A stretch of 64,000 bases of DNA from JACKNG01 sp050184115. Its GTDB lineage: Bacteria > Pseudomonadota > Gammaproteobacteria > Ga0077536. Position numbers and translations under genes: made by a program. Location: positions 186,001 to 250,000 of the forward strand of contig JBFXAQ010000008.1 of assembly GCA_050184115.1 (NCBI GenBank), written 5' to 3'. Below are positions 1 through 8,084 of the stretch, in pieces. Under the pieces are notes generated by a model, which did not search any database, was not told where the DNA came from, and was given only the letters and a program-made list of their open reading frames with translations. Each line of letters begins with the position of its first letter. The stretch's first letter is position 1.

Positions 1-714
1 CTCGAGAGCACCCTGCTTGCTGATGAACACGGCCTCACCGGGGGCGATGTCATCGACCAGTTCGAAGCCAAGCGCATCGATCGCGACGGACTCCGAGGCC
101 ACGGCGTACTCCATCCCATCCGGCGTCTCACGACGACCGTAGACGATCGGGCGTATTCCATAGGGATCGCGAAAGGCGACGATGCCGACCCCGGTGATGA
201 GGGCGACGACGGCATAGGCGCCGCTGCAGCGTTCGTGCACACGGGCGACCGCCGCGAAGACGTCCTCGGCATCGATGCGCAGCTTGCCCCGGCGTTGCAG
301 TTCGTGGGCGAACACGTTCAGCAGCACTTCCGAGTCCGACTCGGTGTTGATGTGGCGCAGTTCGTCCTCGTAGAGTTCCTGCCTGAGTTTCGCCGAGTTG
401 GTCAGGTTGCCGTTGTGCGCCAACGTGATGCCGTACGGCGAGTTGACGTAGAACGGTTGCGCCTCGGCGTTCGACGAGACGCCCGCAGTCGGGTAACGCA
501 CGTGGCCGATACCCATGCGCCCGCGCAGGTTGAGCATGTGGCGGGTGTGGAATACGTCGCGCACGAGCCCGTTCGACTTGCGCAGGTAGAGTCGTCCATC
601 CTCGTAGGTGGCGATACCCGCAGCGTCCTGTCCGCGATGCTGGAGCACCGTCAGGCCGTCGTAGAGCATCTGGTTGACGGCCGACCTGGCCACGATGCCG
701 ATGATTCCACACAC
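1..714 (-). CDS. purF: Amidophosphoribosyltransferase, N-terminal part (runs off left edge)
   Basis: PurF makes phosphoribosylamine from PRPP and glutamine, the first committed step of purine synthesis in the cytoplasm. The visible 238 codons start GTG-Cys-Gly-Ile-Ile-Gly, which puts the nucleophile Cys2 at the mature N-terminus. They continue through typical Ntn glutaminase motifs: LQHRGQDAAGI, IGHVRYPT, LAHNGNL and the INTESDSE motif. The GTG start is preceded by AGGTGA six bases upstream, and no ATG gives the Cys2 terminus. The usual length is about 500 residues, so the phosphoribosyltransferase half lies outside the window. cvpA ends 15 bases upstream, the classical cvpA-purF pairing. Confidence 0.95.
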   Translation of the reverse strand, partial: MCGIIGIVARSAVNQMLYDGLTVLQHRGQDAAGIATYEDGRLYLRKSNGLVRDVFHTRHMLNLRGRMGIGHVRYPTAGVSSNAEAQPFYVNSPYGITLAHNGNLTNSAKLRQELYEDELRHINTESDSEVLLNVFAHELQRRGKLRIDAEDVFAAVARVHERCSGAYAVVALITGVGIVAFRDPYGIRPIVYGRRETPDGMEYAVASESVAIDALGFELVDDIAPGEAVFISKQGALE

Positions 715-729
715 GTCAGTTCACCTGCT

Positions 730-1218
730 TCAGAAGGCGAATTTGCCGGCCAGTTCGGGCGGCAGCCAATGCAACGCGTAGAGCGCTGCGGTTTCGAACG
801 GCGCGATGGTCTGCGCCTCCTGCCACCACGGTTGCGCGGGCAGGGGGGTGAGACCGGCCAGCAACACCACGATGCCGACTATCGCCGCCCCGCGCGCGAA
901 ACCGAACAACGCGCCGAGCAGCCGATCGGTACCGCTGAGCCCGGTGCTCTCGAGCAGCTTGCCGATGAGAAAGTTGACGATACCGACACCGACCAGGGTC
1001 GCGATCAGAACCACCACGAAGGCGGCCACCAGGCGCGCCGTCGACACCGCGATGTACGGTTCCAGCATCACGCTGACGTTCGAGGAAAAGTGCATTGCCA
1101 TCCAGAACGCCGCCACCCATGCCAGGAGCGAGAGCATCTCCTTGACGAAGCCACGCAGCACGCTGATCAGTACCGAGACCAGGATGACGGCAACGATGGC
1201 GATGTCGGCCCAGTTCAT
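730..1218 (-). CDS. cvpA: CvpA family inner-membrane protein
   Basis: This 162-residue protein has four hydrophobic segments, at about residues 4-22, 28-46, 62-84 and 98-122, and the family pattern MNWADIAIVAVILVS followed by RGFVKEMLSLLAWV. CvpA is required for colicin V production in E. coli, and its general role is unsettled. It sits immediately upstream of purF and is probably co-transcribed with it. The 217-base stretch between it and the SPOR gene (1219-1435) shows no further gene and probably contains its leader. Confidence 0.93.
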   Translation of the reverse strand: MNWADIAIVAVILVSVLISVLRGFVKEMLSLLAWVAAFWMAMHFSSNVSVMLEPYIAVSTARLVAAFVVVLIATLVGVGIVNFLIGKLLESTGLSGTDRLLGALFGFARGAAIVGIVVLLAGLTPLPAQPWWQEAQTIAPFETAALYALHWLPPELAGKFAF

Positions 1219-1435
1219 ATCGGTGCCGCCGGCGGAGAGACCGCCGCGAGTTTAGCAAAGGAAGCACTGCACGAGTGAGCACACTTGCCCGAGAGCAGGG
1301 CGGCCATCGCGCGTGTGACGTGGTCGCCGCGGACTCAGCGGGCGTCGCCGGGTGACGCGCAAGCCGTTCATTCGGCGGCGAAGCTGCCCGGGCGGGATGA
1401 CCTGCGGCGGGCCGATCATCGGAGCCGTGTCGCAC

Positions 1436-2173
1436 TCATGGATAGTGCAGTAGCAATCCTTTCAATTCGAACTGCGCGGTCAGTCGTGCGCGTACCTGTT
1501 CGGCTTCGGCCCGGCTGCCCTGCGGCCCGACACGGACCTTGTAGACCAGTGCACCGGCCTCGGCACGTTTCTCGACGTAGCCGGGGTAGCCTGCGGCGCG
1601 CAACTTGTCGCTGAGGCGCGCAGCGTTCTCGGCATTGCCGAAACTGCCGAGCTGAACGGTCCAGGCGGGGTCGCCACCGCCGGCGGGGGGGGCCGGACGC
1701 GTCGCATCGTCATCGCTCGCCGGGATCGGCGACGGGACACGCTGAGGCGACCGCGCCGGGACCTCGACCGGCTTCGGTGCCAGCGTCGCGGGTTGCAAGG
1801 GTTCAGCCGGGGCAGCGGGCACGTCCGGCGCGGGCGACGTGACGGGCTCGGGCGGCGCGGGGGGCACGGGTTCGATGTCCTCGCCTGGCTCTGCCGGGCC
1901 GTCGCCGGGCGTGACCTCCTCGCTCATCGAAGCCTCGTCGCCGTCCGGCAATTCCACGCGCTCGGCGGCACGTTGCTCGAGTTCGGCGATGGCCGCCTCA
2001 TCGAGCGGTTCAACCCGCGAGGTGAAGTCGTCGCTTGGCGCCGGTGGAATATCCACCGCGTCCGTCGGCCGCGTCTCGATACCATTGTGGTCGAGAATCA
2101 AGGGGATGAAGATCACGCCAAGGGCGACCAGCACCGCCGCTCCCACCACGCGCTGCTTCAGCTGACGGTCCAT
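1436..2173 (-). CDS. SPOR domain protein (DedD-like cell division protein)
   Basis: The protein has 245 residues. A short cytoplasmic start (MDRQLKQRVV) precedes one membrane helix at about 11-26 (GAAVLVALGVIFIPLIL). A long Pro/Ala/Glu-rich periplasmic linker follows, then a C-terminal SPOR domain from about residue 165 (WTVQLGSFGNAENAARLSDKL) that binds denuded septal peptidoglycan. The ATG overlaps the folC TGA (ATGA); an upstream in-frame start would run deep into folC and was rejected. This arrangement (folC-dedD-cvpA-purF) matches DedD of E. coli and Pseudomonas. Identity as dedD proper rests on synteny and domain order. Confidence 0.88.
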   Translation of the reverse strand: MDRQLKQRVVGAAVLVALGVIFIPLILDHNGIETRPTDAVDIPPAPSDDFTSRVEPLDEAAIAELEQRAAERVELPDGDEASMSEEVTPGDGPAEPGEDIEPVPPAPPEPVTSPAPDVPAAPAEPLQPATLAPKPVEVPARSPQRVPSPIPASDDDATRPAPPAGGGDPAWTVQLGSFGNAENAARLSDKLRAAGYPGYVEKRAEAGALVYKVRVGPQGSRAEAEQVRARLTAQFELKGLLLHYP

Positions 2174-3504
2174 CAGGCGCGACCGCCCGGCTCGAGCAGG
2201 CGCATCATCGCGCCAACGGTGAGAAACGAGCCGAGTACGAGAATACGGTCGCCCGCCGTCGCCTCGGCGAGGATCGCGGCATGGGCCTGCGCCACCGAGG
2301 TATGGCAAGCCGGGCGCAGGCGTGGATCGAGGTGGGCGAGGTTGTCCGCCAGTTCAGCCGCCCGCGCGCCGTTGGCGCCGGGCAGATCGGTGAAATTCCA
2401 GCTGTCGACAGGTCCGAGCAGGGGACGCAGGAACTCGCGGTGGTTCTTGGTGCGCAGCATGCCGATCAGGGCGTGGGTGCGCCCGCTGCACGGCGCGCCG
2501 GCAAGAGTAGCGGCGAAAATCATCGCCGCCTGCGGGTTGTGCGCGACGTCCATCACGTACTCCTGGTCGCCACGCAGGCGTTCGAAGCGGCCGTGCAGTA
2601 CGACCCCTGACAGGCCGCGGCGGATGGCACCGCCATCGACCGGCAGGCGCACGGCGAGGAGCTCGATCACGGCGATAACCCCGGCTGCGTTGCGGTACTG
2701 GTGGAGGCCGTCGAGCGCGGGATGCGGCAGCCCTTCGTGCAAGCGGCCCCGGTTCCACCAGTTCCACCCATCGGCAGTGACCTCGAAGGCGAAATCGGCA
2801 CCGAGCAGGCTCAGGCGGGCGCCGATGGCGTCGGCATGTTCGACCAGGGTCGCCGGCGCGAGGTGGTCGGAGCACACCACCGGGCGCCCCGTGCGCATGA
2901 TGCCGGCCTTCTCCAACGCGATGGCCTCGCGAGTCGCGCCCAGCCAGTCCTCGTGGTCGAGGCCGATGGCGGCGATGAGCGCAACGTCGGCATCGACGAT
3001 ATTGACGGCGTCGAGGCGACCACCGAGCCCGACCTCGAGGATGACGACGTCCAACGTGGCGCGTTCGAACAGGCTCAGCGCGGCCAGGGTCGCGAACTCG
3101 AAATAGGTCAGAGGGACGTCGCCGCGCGCGGCTTCGACGGCGGCGAAGGCGTCGCGGATCGGCTCGTCACCGACGGCTGCCCCATCGATGCGGATACGTT
3201 CGTTGTAGCGGATAAGGTGGGGCGAGGTGTAAGCGCCGACACGGTAGCCGGCGGCGCGCCAGATCGCCTCGAGCAGGGCCACGCTCGAGCCCTTGCCATT
3301 GGTACCGGCCACGGTGACCACGACCGGCGCCGGCCGCCGCAGGCCGAGCCGACCGGCGACCTCGCGGGATCGCTCGAGCCCGAGATCGATATGGTCGCCG
3401 CGACCACGTTCCAGCCACGCGAGCCACGTGGCCAGTGGCGCGTCCGCGCCAGGGGCAGGCTCGGGAAGACCGACCAGGACGTCCTGCCCGCTCGCCGCCA
3501 TCAC
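2173..3504 (-). CDS. folC: Bifunctional dihydrofolate synthase / folylpolyglutamate synthase
   Basis: FolC ligates glutamate to dihydropteroate and to folates, using ATP in the cytoplasm. The Mur-ligase-type P-loop TVAGTNGKGSSVALLE is near residue 65, followed by the family motifs TSPHLIRYNERIRI and FEFATLAALSLF. The length of about 443 residues is normal. The gene overlaps accD upstream: a GTG at 3504 overlaps the accD TGA (GTGA), and an ATG directly after it at 3501 is equally possible. The downstream SPOR gene overlaps by four bases. It is part of the trpFBA-accD-folC operon-like run. Confidence 0.95.
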   Translation of the reverse strand: MMAASGQDVLVGLPEPAPGADAPLATWLAWLERGRGDHIDLGLERSREVAGRLGLRRPAPVVVTVAGTNGKGSSVALLEAIWRAAGYRVGAYTSPHLIRYNERIRIDGAAVGDEPIRDAFAAVEAARGDVPLTYFEFATLAALSLFERATLDVVILEVGLGGRLDAVNIVDADVALIAAIGLDHEDWLGATREAIALEKAGIMRTGRPVVCSDHLAPATLVEHADAIGARLSLLGADFAFEVTADGWNWWNRGRLHEGLPHPALDGLHQYRNAAGVIAVIELLAVRLPVDGGAIRRGLSGVVLHGRFERLRGDQEYVMDVAHNPQAAMIFAATLAGAPCSGRTHALIGMLRTKNHREFLRPLLGPVDSWNFTDLPGANGARAAELADNLAHLDPRLRPACHTSVAQAHAAILAEATAGDRILVLGSFLTVGAMMRLLEPGGRA

Positions 3505-4397
3505 GCGTCGTCGGTACCTGCGCCACCCGCCGCGACGGCCGGCACGACACGGTGACAGAAGATGCCGAGCAACGCGGCGATGGTCCGGCGCATCTCGCGG
3601 CGATCGACGATCATGTCGATGGCGCCGTGTTCGAGGAGGAACTCGCTGCGCTGGAACCCTTCCGGGAGCACCTGACGCACGGTCTGCTCGATCACCCGCG
3701 GACCGGCGAAGCCGATCAAGGCACCCGGCTCGGCGATGATGACGTCACCGAGGGTGCCAAGGCTGGCGGAAACGCCCCCGGTCGTGGGATCGGTCAACAC
3801 CACCACGTAAGGCAGGCGATGTTCGCGCATTTCGGCGATGGCGCTGGCGGTCTTGGCCATCTGCATCAACGACACCAGGGCTTCCTGCATGCGCGCGCCA
3901 CCGCTGGCGCAGAAGCACACGAACGGCAGCCGCGCTTCGAGGCAGCGCCGGGTCGCGCGCAGGAAGCGCTCGCCGACCACCGACCCCATCGAGCCGCCCA
4001 TGAAAGCGAACTCGAAGGCCGCGGCGACCAGCGGCAAACCCTCGACCGTGCCTTCCTGCACGATCAGGGCATCACTCTCCCCCGTTGCCTTCTGCGCCGC
4101 GCTGATGCGATCGCGGTAGCGCTTGGTGTCCTTGAACTTGAGGAAATCGACCGGACCGATATCGCCGGCCAGCTCGCGCGCCGAATCGGCATCGAGGAAG
4201 CGCGCCAGGCGGCGGCGCGCACCGATGCGCATGTGGAAGCCACACTTGATGCAGACCTCTGCGTTGCGTTCGAGCTCGGCACGGTAGAGCACGGCCTTGC
4301 ATTCTGGACAGCTCGTCCACAGTCCTTCGGGTATCGAACGCTTGCTCGACCCCTCGGTCCGGATGCTGGCGGGAATGAGACGTTTGAACCAGTTCAA
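3501..4397 (-). CDS. accD: Acetyl-CoA carboxylase carboxyltransferase subunit beta
   Basis: AccD with AccA transfers carboxyl from carboxybiotin to acetyl-CoA, the first step of fatty-acid synthesis. The N-terminal zinc ribbon has four cysteines (about 30, 33, 49, 52; CPEC then CIKC). The carboxyltransferase core carries FMGGSMGSVVGERF and ASGGARMQE. I place the start at the TTG giving L-N-W-F-K-R, which aligns with the conserved family N-terminus (MNWFxK) and has a GGGGGA Shine-Dalgarno nearby. Longer in-frame starts would run into trpA. The protein has 298 residues and begins 20 bases after trpA ends. Confidence 0.95.
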   Translation of the reverse strand: MNWFKRLIPASIRTEGSSKRSIPEGLWTSCPECKAVLYRAELERNAEVCIKCGFHMRIGARRRLARFLDADSARELAGDIGPVDFLKFKDTKRYRDRISAAQKATGESDALIVQEGTVEGLPLVAAAFEFAFMGGSMGSVVGERFLRATRRCLEARLPFVCFCASGGARMQEALVSLMQMAKTASAIAEMREHRLPYVVVLTDPTTGGVSASLGTLGDVIIAEPGALIGFAGPRVIEQTVRQVLPEGFQRSEFLLEHGAIDMIVDRREMRRTIAALLGIFCHRVVPAVAAGGAGTDDA

Positions 4398-4416
4398 GCA
4401 ATGTTCCCCCGCGGGC

Positions 4417-5259
4417 TCAGGCCGGGTTAGCGCCGGCATCGATGGCCACGCGCAACGTCGCGACGTACTGCTCGACGGCGGACGCCACGGTGGCGGTGTC
4501 GCCGCCACGCTCGATGATCTCGACGATGGCGCTGCCGACGATGACGGCATCGGCAACCGCGGCAGCGGCGGCAGCGGCCTGCGGCGTGCGGATGCCGAAC
4601 CCGATGCCGACCGGGAGGCCGGCGAACTCGCGCGTCATGGCCACCTGTTGGCCGATCTCGTCGATCGCTGCGGCCTTGCCCCCCGTCACCCCCTTGACCG
4701 AAACGAAGTAGACAAAGCCCGAGGCGGCTTCGCACACCGTGCGGATGCGCCGCTCCGGCGAATTTGGCGCTACCAGGAAGACCTGGTCGAGCGCCGCCGC
4801 CCGCAGGGCGCCGTTGACCTCGGCCGCTTCTTCCGGCGGCAAGTCGACGATGAGCACGCCATCGACACCGGCCGCCGCGGCGCGACCGGCAAACCGCGCT
4901 GCGCCCATGTGCTCAAACGGGTTGAGATACCCCATCAGGACGACCGGGGTATCGGCATCGTCGCGGCGAAACTCGCCCACGCAGGCGAGCACGTCGTCGA
5001 GGCTCGTACCGTGTTCGAGCGCACGTTCGCTGGCGCGCTGGATGACCTCGCCATCGGCCATCGGGTCGGAGAACGGCACACCCAGCTCGATGACATCGGC
5101 GCCACCGCGCACCAGCGCGTGCATGTAGACCGCTGTCGCCGCCACGCTCGGGTCGCCGGCAGTGATGAACGTGATGAGGCCCTTGCGCCCTTGCGCCGCC
5201 AATGCCGCGAAGCGCGTCGCGATACGGGCGGCCGGGATTGCGGGTGAGGATGTCGCCAT
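4417..5259 (-). CDS. trpA: Tryptophan synthase alpha chain
   Basis: TrpA cleaves indole-3-glycerol phosphate to indole, which is channelled to TrpB. The 280-residue TIM-barrel sequence shows LITFITAGDP, IELGVPFSDPMADG (containing a catalytic acid), VLMGYLNPF and GIGFGIRTPQ. The ATG at 5259 lies two bases after the trpB stop; the open frame continues upstream into trpB but lacks family similarity there. The downstream neighbour is accD. The trpF-trpB-trpA-accD-folC order is common in gammaproteobacteria outside the enterics. Confidence 0.96.
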   Translation of the reverse strand: MATSSPAIPAARIATRFAALAAQGRKGLITFITAGDPSVAATAVYMHALVRGGADVIELGVPFSDPMADGEVIQRASERALEHGTSLDDVLACVGEFRRDDADTPVVLMGYLNPFEHMGAARFAGRAAAAGVDGVLIVDLPPEEAAEVNGALRAAALDQVFLVAPNSPERRIRTVCEAASGFVYFVSVKGVTGGKAAAIDEIGQQVAMTREFAGLPVGIGFGIRTPQAAAAAAAVADAVIVGSAIVEIIERGGDTATVASAVEQYVATLRVAIDAGANPA

Positions 5260-5261
5260 GC

Positions 5262-6500
5262 TCACAGTGTAATGCCTCGCACGGCGGCAACCGTTTGGAT
5301 GTCCTTGTCGCCGCGTCCGGACAGATTGACCACGATGACCTGGTCGGTGGTCATCTCGCGCGCCATCTTCTCCGCGTGGGCGAGCGCATGGCTCGATTCC
5401 AGCGCAGGGATGATCCCTTCGAGGTGCGTCAGGGTGTCGAAGGCGGCGAGTGCTTCGGCGTCGGTAATCGCCGCGTATTGCGCGCGGCCACTGTCCTTCA
5501 ACCACGAATGCTCGGGACCGACCCCTGGATAGTCGAGACCGGCCGACACCGAATGGGTGGCCTCGATCTGGCCGCACTCGTCCTGCATCAGGTAGGTCCG
5601 GTTGCCGTGCAGCACACCTGGGGAACCGGCGTTCAAGGGCGCCGAGTGTCGGCCGGTCGCGATGCCGTCACCGGCCGCCTCGACGCCGACCAGGGCGACG
5701 TCGGCGTCGTTGATGAAGGGATAGAACATCCCGATGGCGTTGGACCCACCGCCGACACAGGCGACCAGGGCATCCGGCAGGCGGCCGAGGCGCTCGAGGC
5801 ACTGCGCGCGGGTTTCGCGCCCAATCACCGATTGGAAATCGCGCACCATCGCCGGGTAGGGATGCGGCCCGGCGACCGTGCCGATGATGTAGAACGTGTC
5901 GTCGACGTTGCTGACCCAATCCCGCAAGGCTTCGTTGAGCGCATCCTTCAGGGTCCGCGACCCTGAAGTCACGGGCTGGACCTCGGCACCGAGCAGTTTC
6001 ATGCGGAACACATTGGGCGATTGGCGCTGGATGTCCTCGGCGCCCATGTAGACGCGACAGCGCATGCCGAAACGCGCCGCCACCGTCGCCGTCGCGACGC
6101 CGTGCTGTCCCGCGCCGGTCTCGGCGATGACGCGCGGCTTACCCATGCGCCGCGCCAGCAGCGCCTGGCCGATGGTGTTGTTCACCTTGTGCGCGCCGGT
6201 GTGGTTGAGATCCTCTCGTTTGAGATAGATACGCGCGCCACCGAGCGATTCGGACCAGCGGCGGGCGAAGTACAGCGGCGACGGTCGGCCGACGTAGTAG
6301 CGCAGGTCGTCGTCGAACTCCGCGAGAAAATCGGGATCAGCGAGATAGTGACGGTAGGCCGCGTCCAGCTCGAGCAGCGGCTCCATCAGGGTTTCGGCGA
6401 CGAAACGACCACCGTAGGGGCCGAAGTGGCCGTTGGCATCCGGGTACGGGGTCTCACCGCCGATGCCGGGCAGCACGCCCGGTTCAGGTCTGGCATTCAA
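5262..6500 (-). CDS. trpB: Tryptophan synthase beta chain
   Basis: TrpB condenses indole with serine in a PLP-dependent reaction. The PLP lysine is K105 in LNHTGAHKVNNT, and the phosphate-binding glycine loop is VGGGSNAIGMF. The N-terminal GHFGPYGGRFVAETLMEPL and C-terminal GRGDKD motifs are also present. The length of 412 residues is normal for the TrpB1 type. The start overlaps the 3' end of trpF by 17 bases, indicating translational coupling in trpFBA. Confidence 0.97.
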   Translation of the reverse strand: MNARPEPGVLPGIGGETPYPDANGHFGPYGGRFVAETLMEPLLELDAAYRHYLADPDFLAEFDDDLRYYVGRPSPLYFARRWSESLGGARIYLKREDLNHTGAHKVNNTIGQALLARRMGKPRVIAETGAGQHGVATATVAARFGMRCRVYMGAEDIQRQSPNVFRMKLLGAEVQPVTSGSRTLKDALNEALRDWVSNVDDTFYIIGTVAGPHPYPAMVRDFQSVIGRETRAQCLERLGRLPDALVACVGGGSNAIGMFYPFINDADVALVGVEAAGDGIATGRHSAPLNAGSPGVLHGNRTYLMQDECGQIEATHSVSAGLDYPGVGPEHSWLKDSGRAQYAAITDAEALAAFDTLTHLEGIIPALESSHALAHAEKMAREMTTDQVIVVNLSGRGDKDIQTVAAVRGITL

Positions 6501-7113
6501 CTTGGTTCACCTCGGTGACGAATCTTCTCATCTTGTGCGGGTCCTTGCGCCCTTTCGTGACTTCGATCCCGCCGCTGACGTCGACGGCATAAGGTCGCGT
6601 ACGTCGGACCGCCTCGGCAACGTTGTCCGGGGTCAGGCCACCAGCGAGCACGAGTGGTCGTTGCAGCCGCTCAGGAAGCAGCGACCAGTCGAACGTCCGC
6701 CCGCTGCCGCCGTAGAGCGCTGCGTCATAGGTGTCGAGCAGCAGCGCACTGGCCTCGACGTAGCGCGCCGCCGCCGCCGCAATGTCGGTTTCCGGGGCGA
6801 CGCGGATGGCCTTGACCCAGCGACACGGCGAGTGGCGGCAGGCTTCCGGCGGTTCATCGCCGTGAAACTGCACCAGCGAAACGCCCGTTGCCGACACCGT
6901 GTCGCGCACCTCGGCCGGCGCGGCGTTGACAAACAGGCCAACCGCGGTCACGAATGGCGGCAGCCCGGCAATGATTTCCGCCGCCAGCGCCGGCGCGACG
7001 TAGCGTGGGCTCGGCGGATAGAAAACGAAGCCCAGTGCGTCCGCACCAGCGCTCACAGCGGCCGCGGCGTCGATGGCACTGGTGATGCCGCAGAACTTGA
7101 TTCGAACCCGCAT
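6484..7113 (-). CDS. trpF: Phosphoribosylanthranilate isomerase
   Basis: TrpF converts phosphoribosylanthranilate to CdRP in tryptophan synthesis. The 209-residue TIM barrel shows the catalytic cysteine in RIKFCGIT, the FVFYPPSPRYV loop, VQFHGDE, and the phosphate-binding LAGGLTPDNV and AVDVSGGIE with its aspartate. It is first of the trpF-trpB-trpA run and overlaps trpB. It is a free-standing gene rather than a trpCF fusion, as in most non-enteric gammaproteobacteria. Confidence 0.96.
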   Translation of the reverse strand: MRVRIKFCGITSAIDAAAAVSAGADALGFVFYPPSPRYVAPALAAEIIAGLPPFVTAVGLFVNAAPAEVRDTVSATGVSLVQFHGDEPPEACRHSPCRWVKAIRVAPETDIAAAAARYVEASALLLDTYDAALYGGSGRTFDWSLLPERLQRPLVLAGGLTPDNVAEAVRRTRPYAVDVSGGIEVTKGRKDPHKMRRFVTEVNQVECQT

Positions 7114-7211
7114 GACGGCCGTCGTCGCGCTTCCTGGTCGGGCGAAGCGACGAATTATCCCATCTACGCCGCTCGAACCCTAGCGCGATCAGCGGCGACC
7201 AGCCGCGCCGG

Positions 7212-8015
7212 TCAGAATGCATATCCATGGTAGGTCGCCGGCACCGGGACGGCACTCGGCGGTGGCGGGAGACCGTACTTGGCGGGATAGTTCACGGCGC
7301 AAAAATAAAGGCCGTCAGGCGGCGCCGTGACGCCGCCGCGTTCCCGCTGCCGCCAGGCCAGCACCTCGGCGGCCCATGCGGGGGGGCGTGCGCCGCTGCC
7401 GATCTCGGCGAGCACGCCGACGAAGTTGCGCACCATGTGCTGGAGGAAGGCATTGGCTTCGACCTGGACGATGACGATGTCGTCGCGCCGCTCTACCTCA
7501 CAGCGGTATACCGTGCGGACGGGGTGGCGCGACTGGCAGCCCTTGGCGCGGAACGAGGAGAAATCGTGCTCGCCGAGCCACAACCGCGCGGCCTCGCCCA
7601 TGCGCGCAACGTCCAGTGGCCGATAGTCCCAGGTCACCCGGCCATGCCACAGGCCCGGTCGAGTCGGCCGGTTGCAGATCAGATAGGCATATCGCCGCCG
7701 ACGAGCGCTGAACCGCGCGTGGAAATCGTCCGGCACCTCCCGCGCCCACAGCACGGCGACGTCACGCGGCAGGTTGCTGTTGGTACCGAGCACCCAAGAG
7801 CGCGGCGAACGCTTCGCAGACGTGTCGAAATGCACAACCTGGTAGAGCGCATGCACGCCGCTGTCGGTACGCCCGGCACAGACCGTAGTGACAATCTGGT
7901 TTGCGACCGTTGCGAGGGCCGCTTCGAGTTCGGCCTGCACGGTGCGCGCGCCGTTCTGGCGTTGCCAACCCTTGAAAGCGTTGCCGTCATACTCGACGCC
8001 GAGAGCGATTCGCAT
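7212..8015 (-). CDS. truA: tRNA pseudouridine(38-40) synthase
   Basis: TruA isomerises uridines 38-40 in the anticodon arm of many tRNAs. The catalytic aspartate is D51 in CAGRTDSGVHALYQVVHFDT, and the N-terminal GVEYDGNAFKGWQRQ is the family signature. The 267-residue length is normal. It lies between fimV and trpF, as in Pseudomonas-type gene order. The 98-base gap to trpF shows no gene. Confidence 0.96.
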   Translation of the reverse strand: MRIALGVEYDGNAFKGWQRQNGARTVQAELEAALATVANQIVTTVCAGRTDSGVHALYQVVHFDTSAKRSPRSWVLGTNSNLPRDVAVLWAREVPDDFHARFSARRRRYAYLICNRPTRPGLWHGRVTWDYRPLDVARMGEAARLWLGEHDFSSFRAKGCQSRHPVRTVYRCEVERRDDIVIVQVEANAFLQHMVRNFVGVLAEIGSGARPPAWAAEVLAWRQRERGGVTAPPDGLYFCAVNYPAKYGLPPPPSAVPVPATYHGYAF

Positions 8016-8084
8016 TCGCTCAGGGCCTCAGGTCGACCGGTGCGATACGGGGCCGATAGCCTCCGTCCGTAACGACCCCGGGAA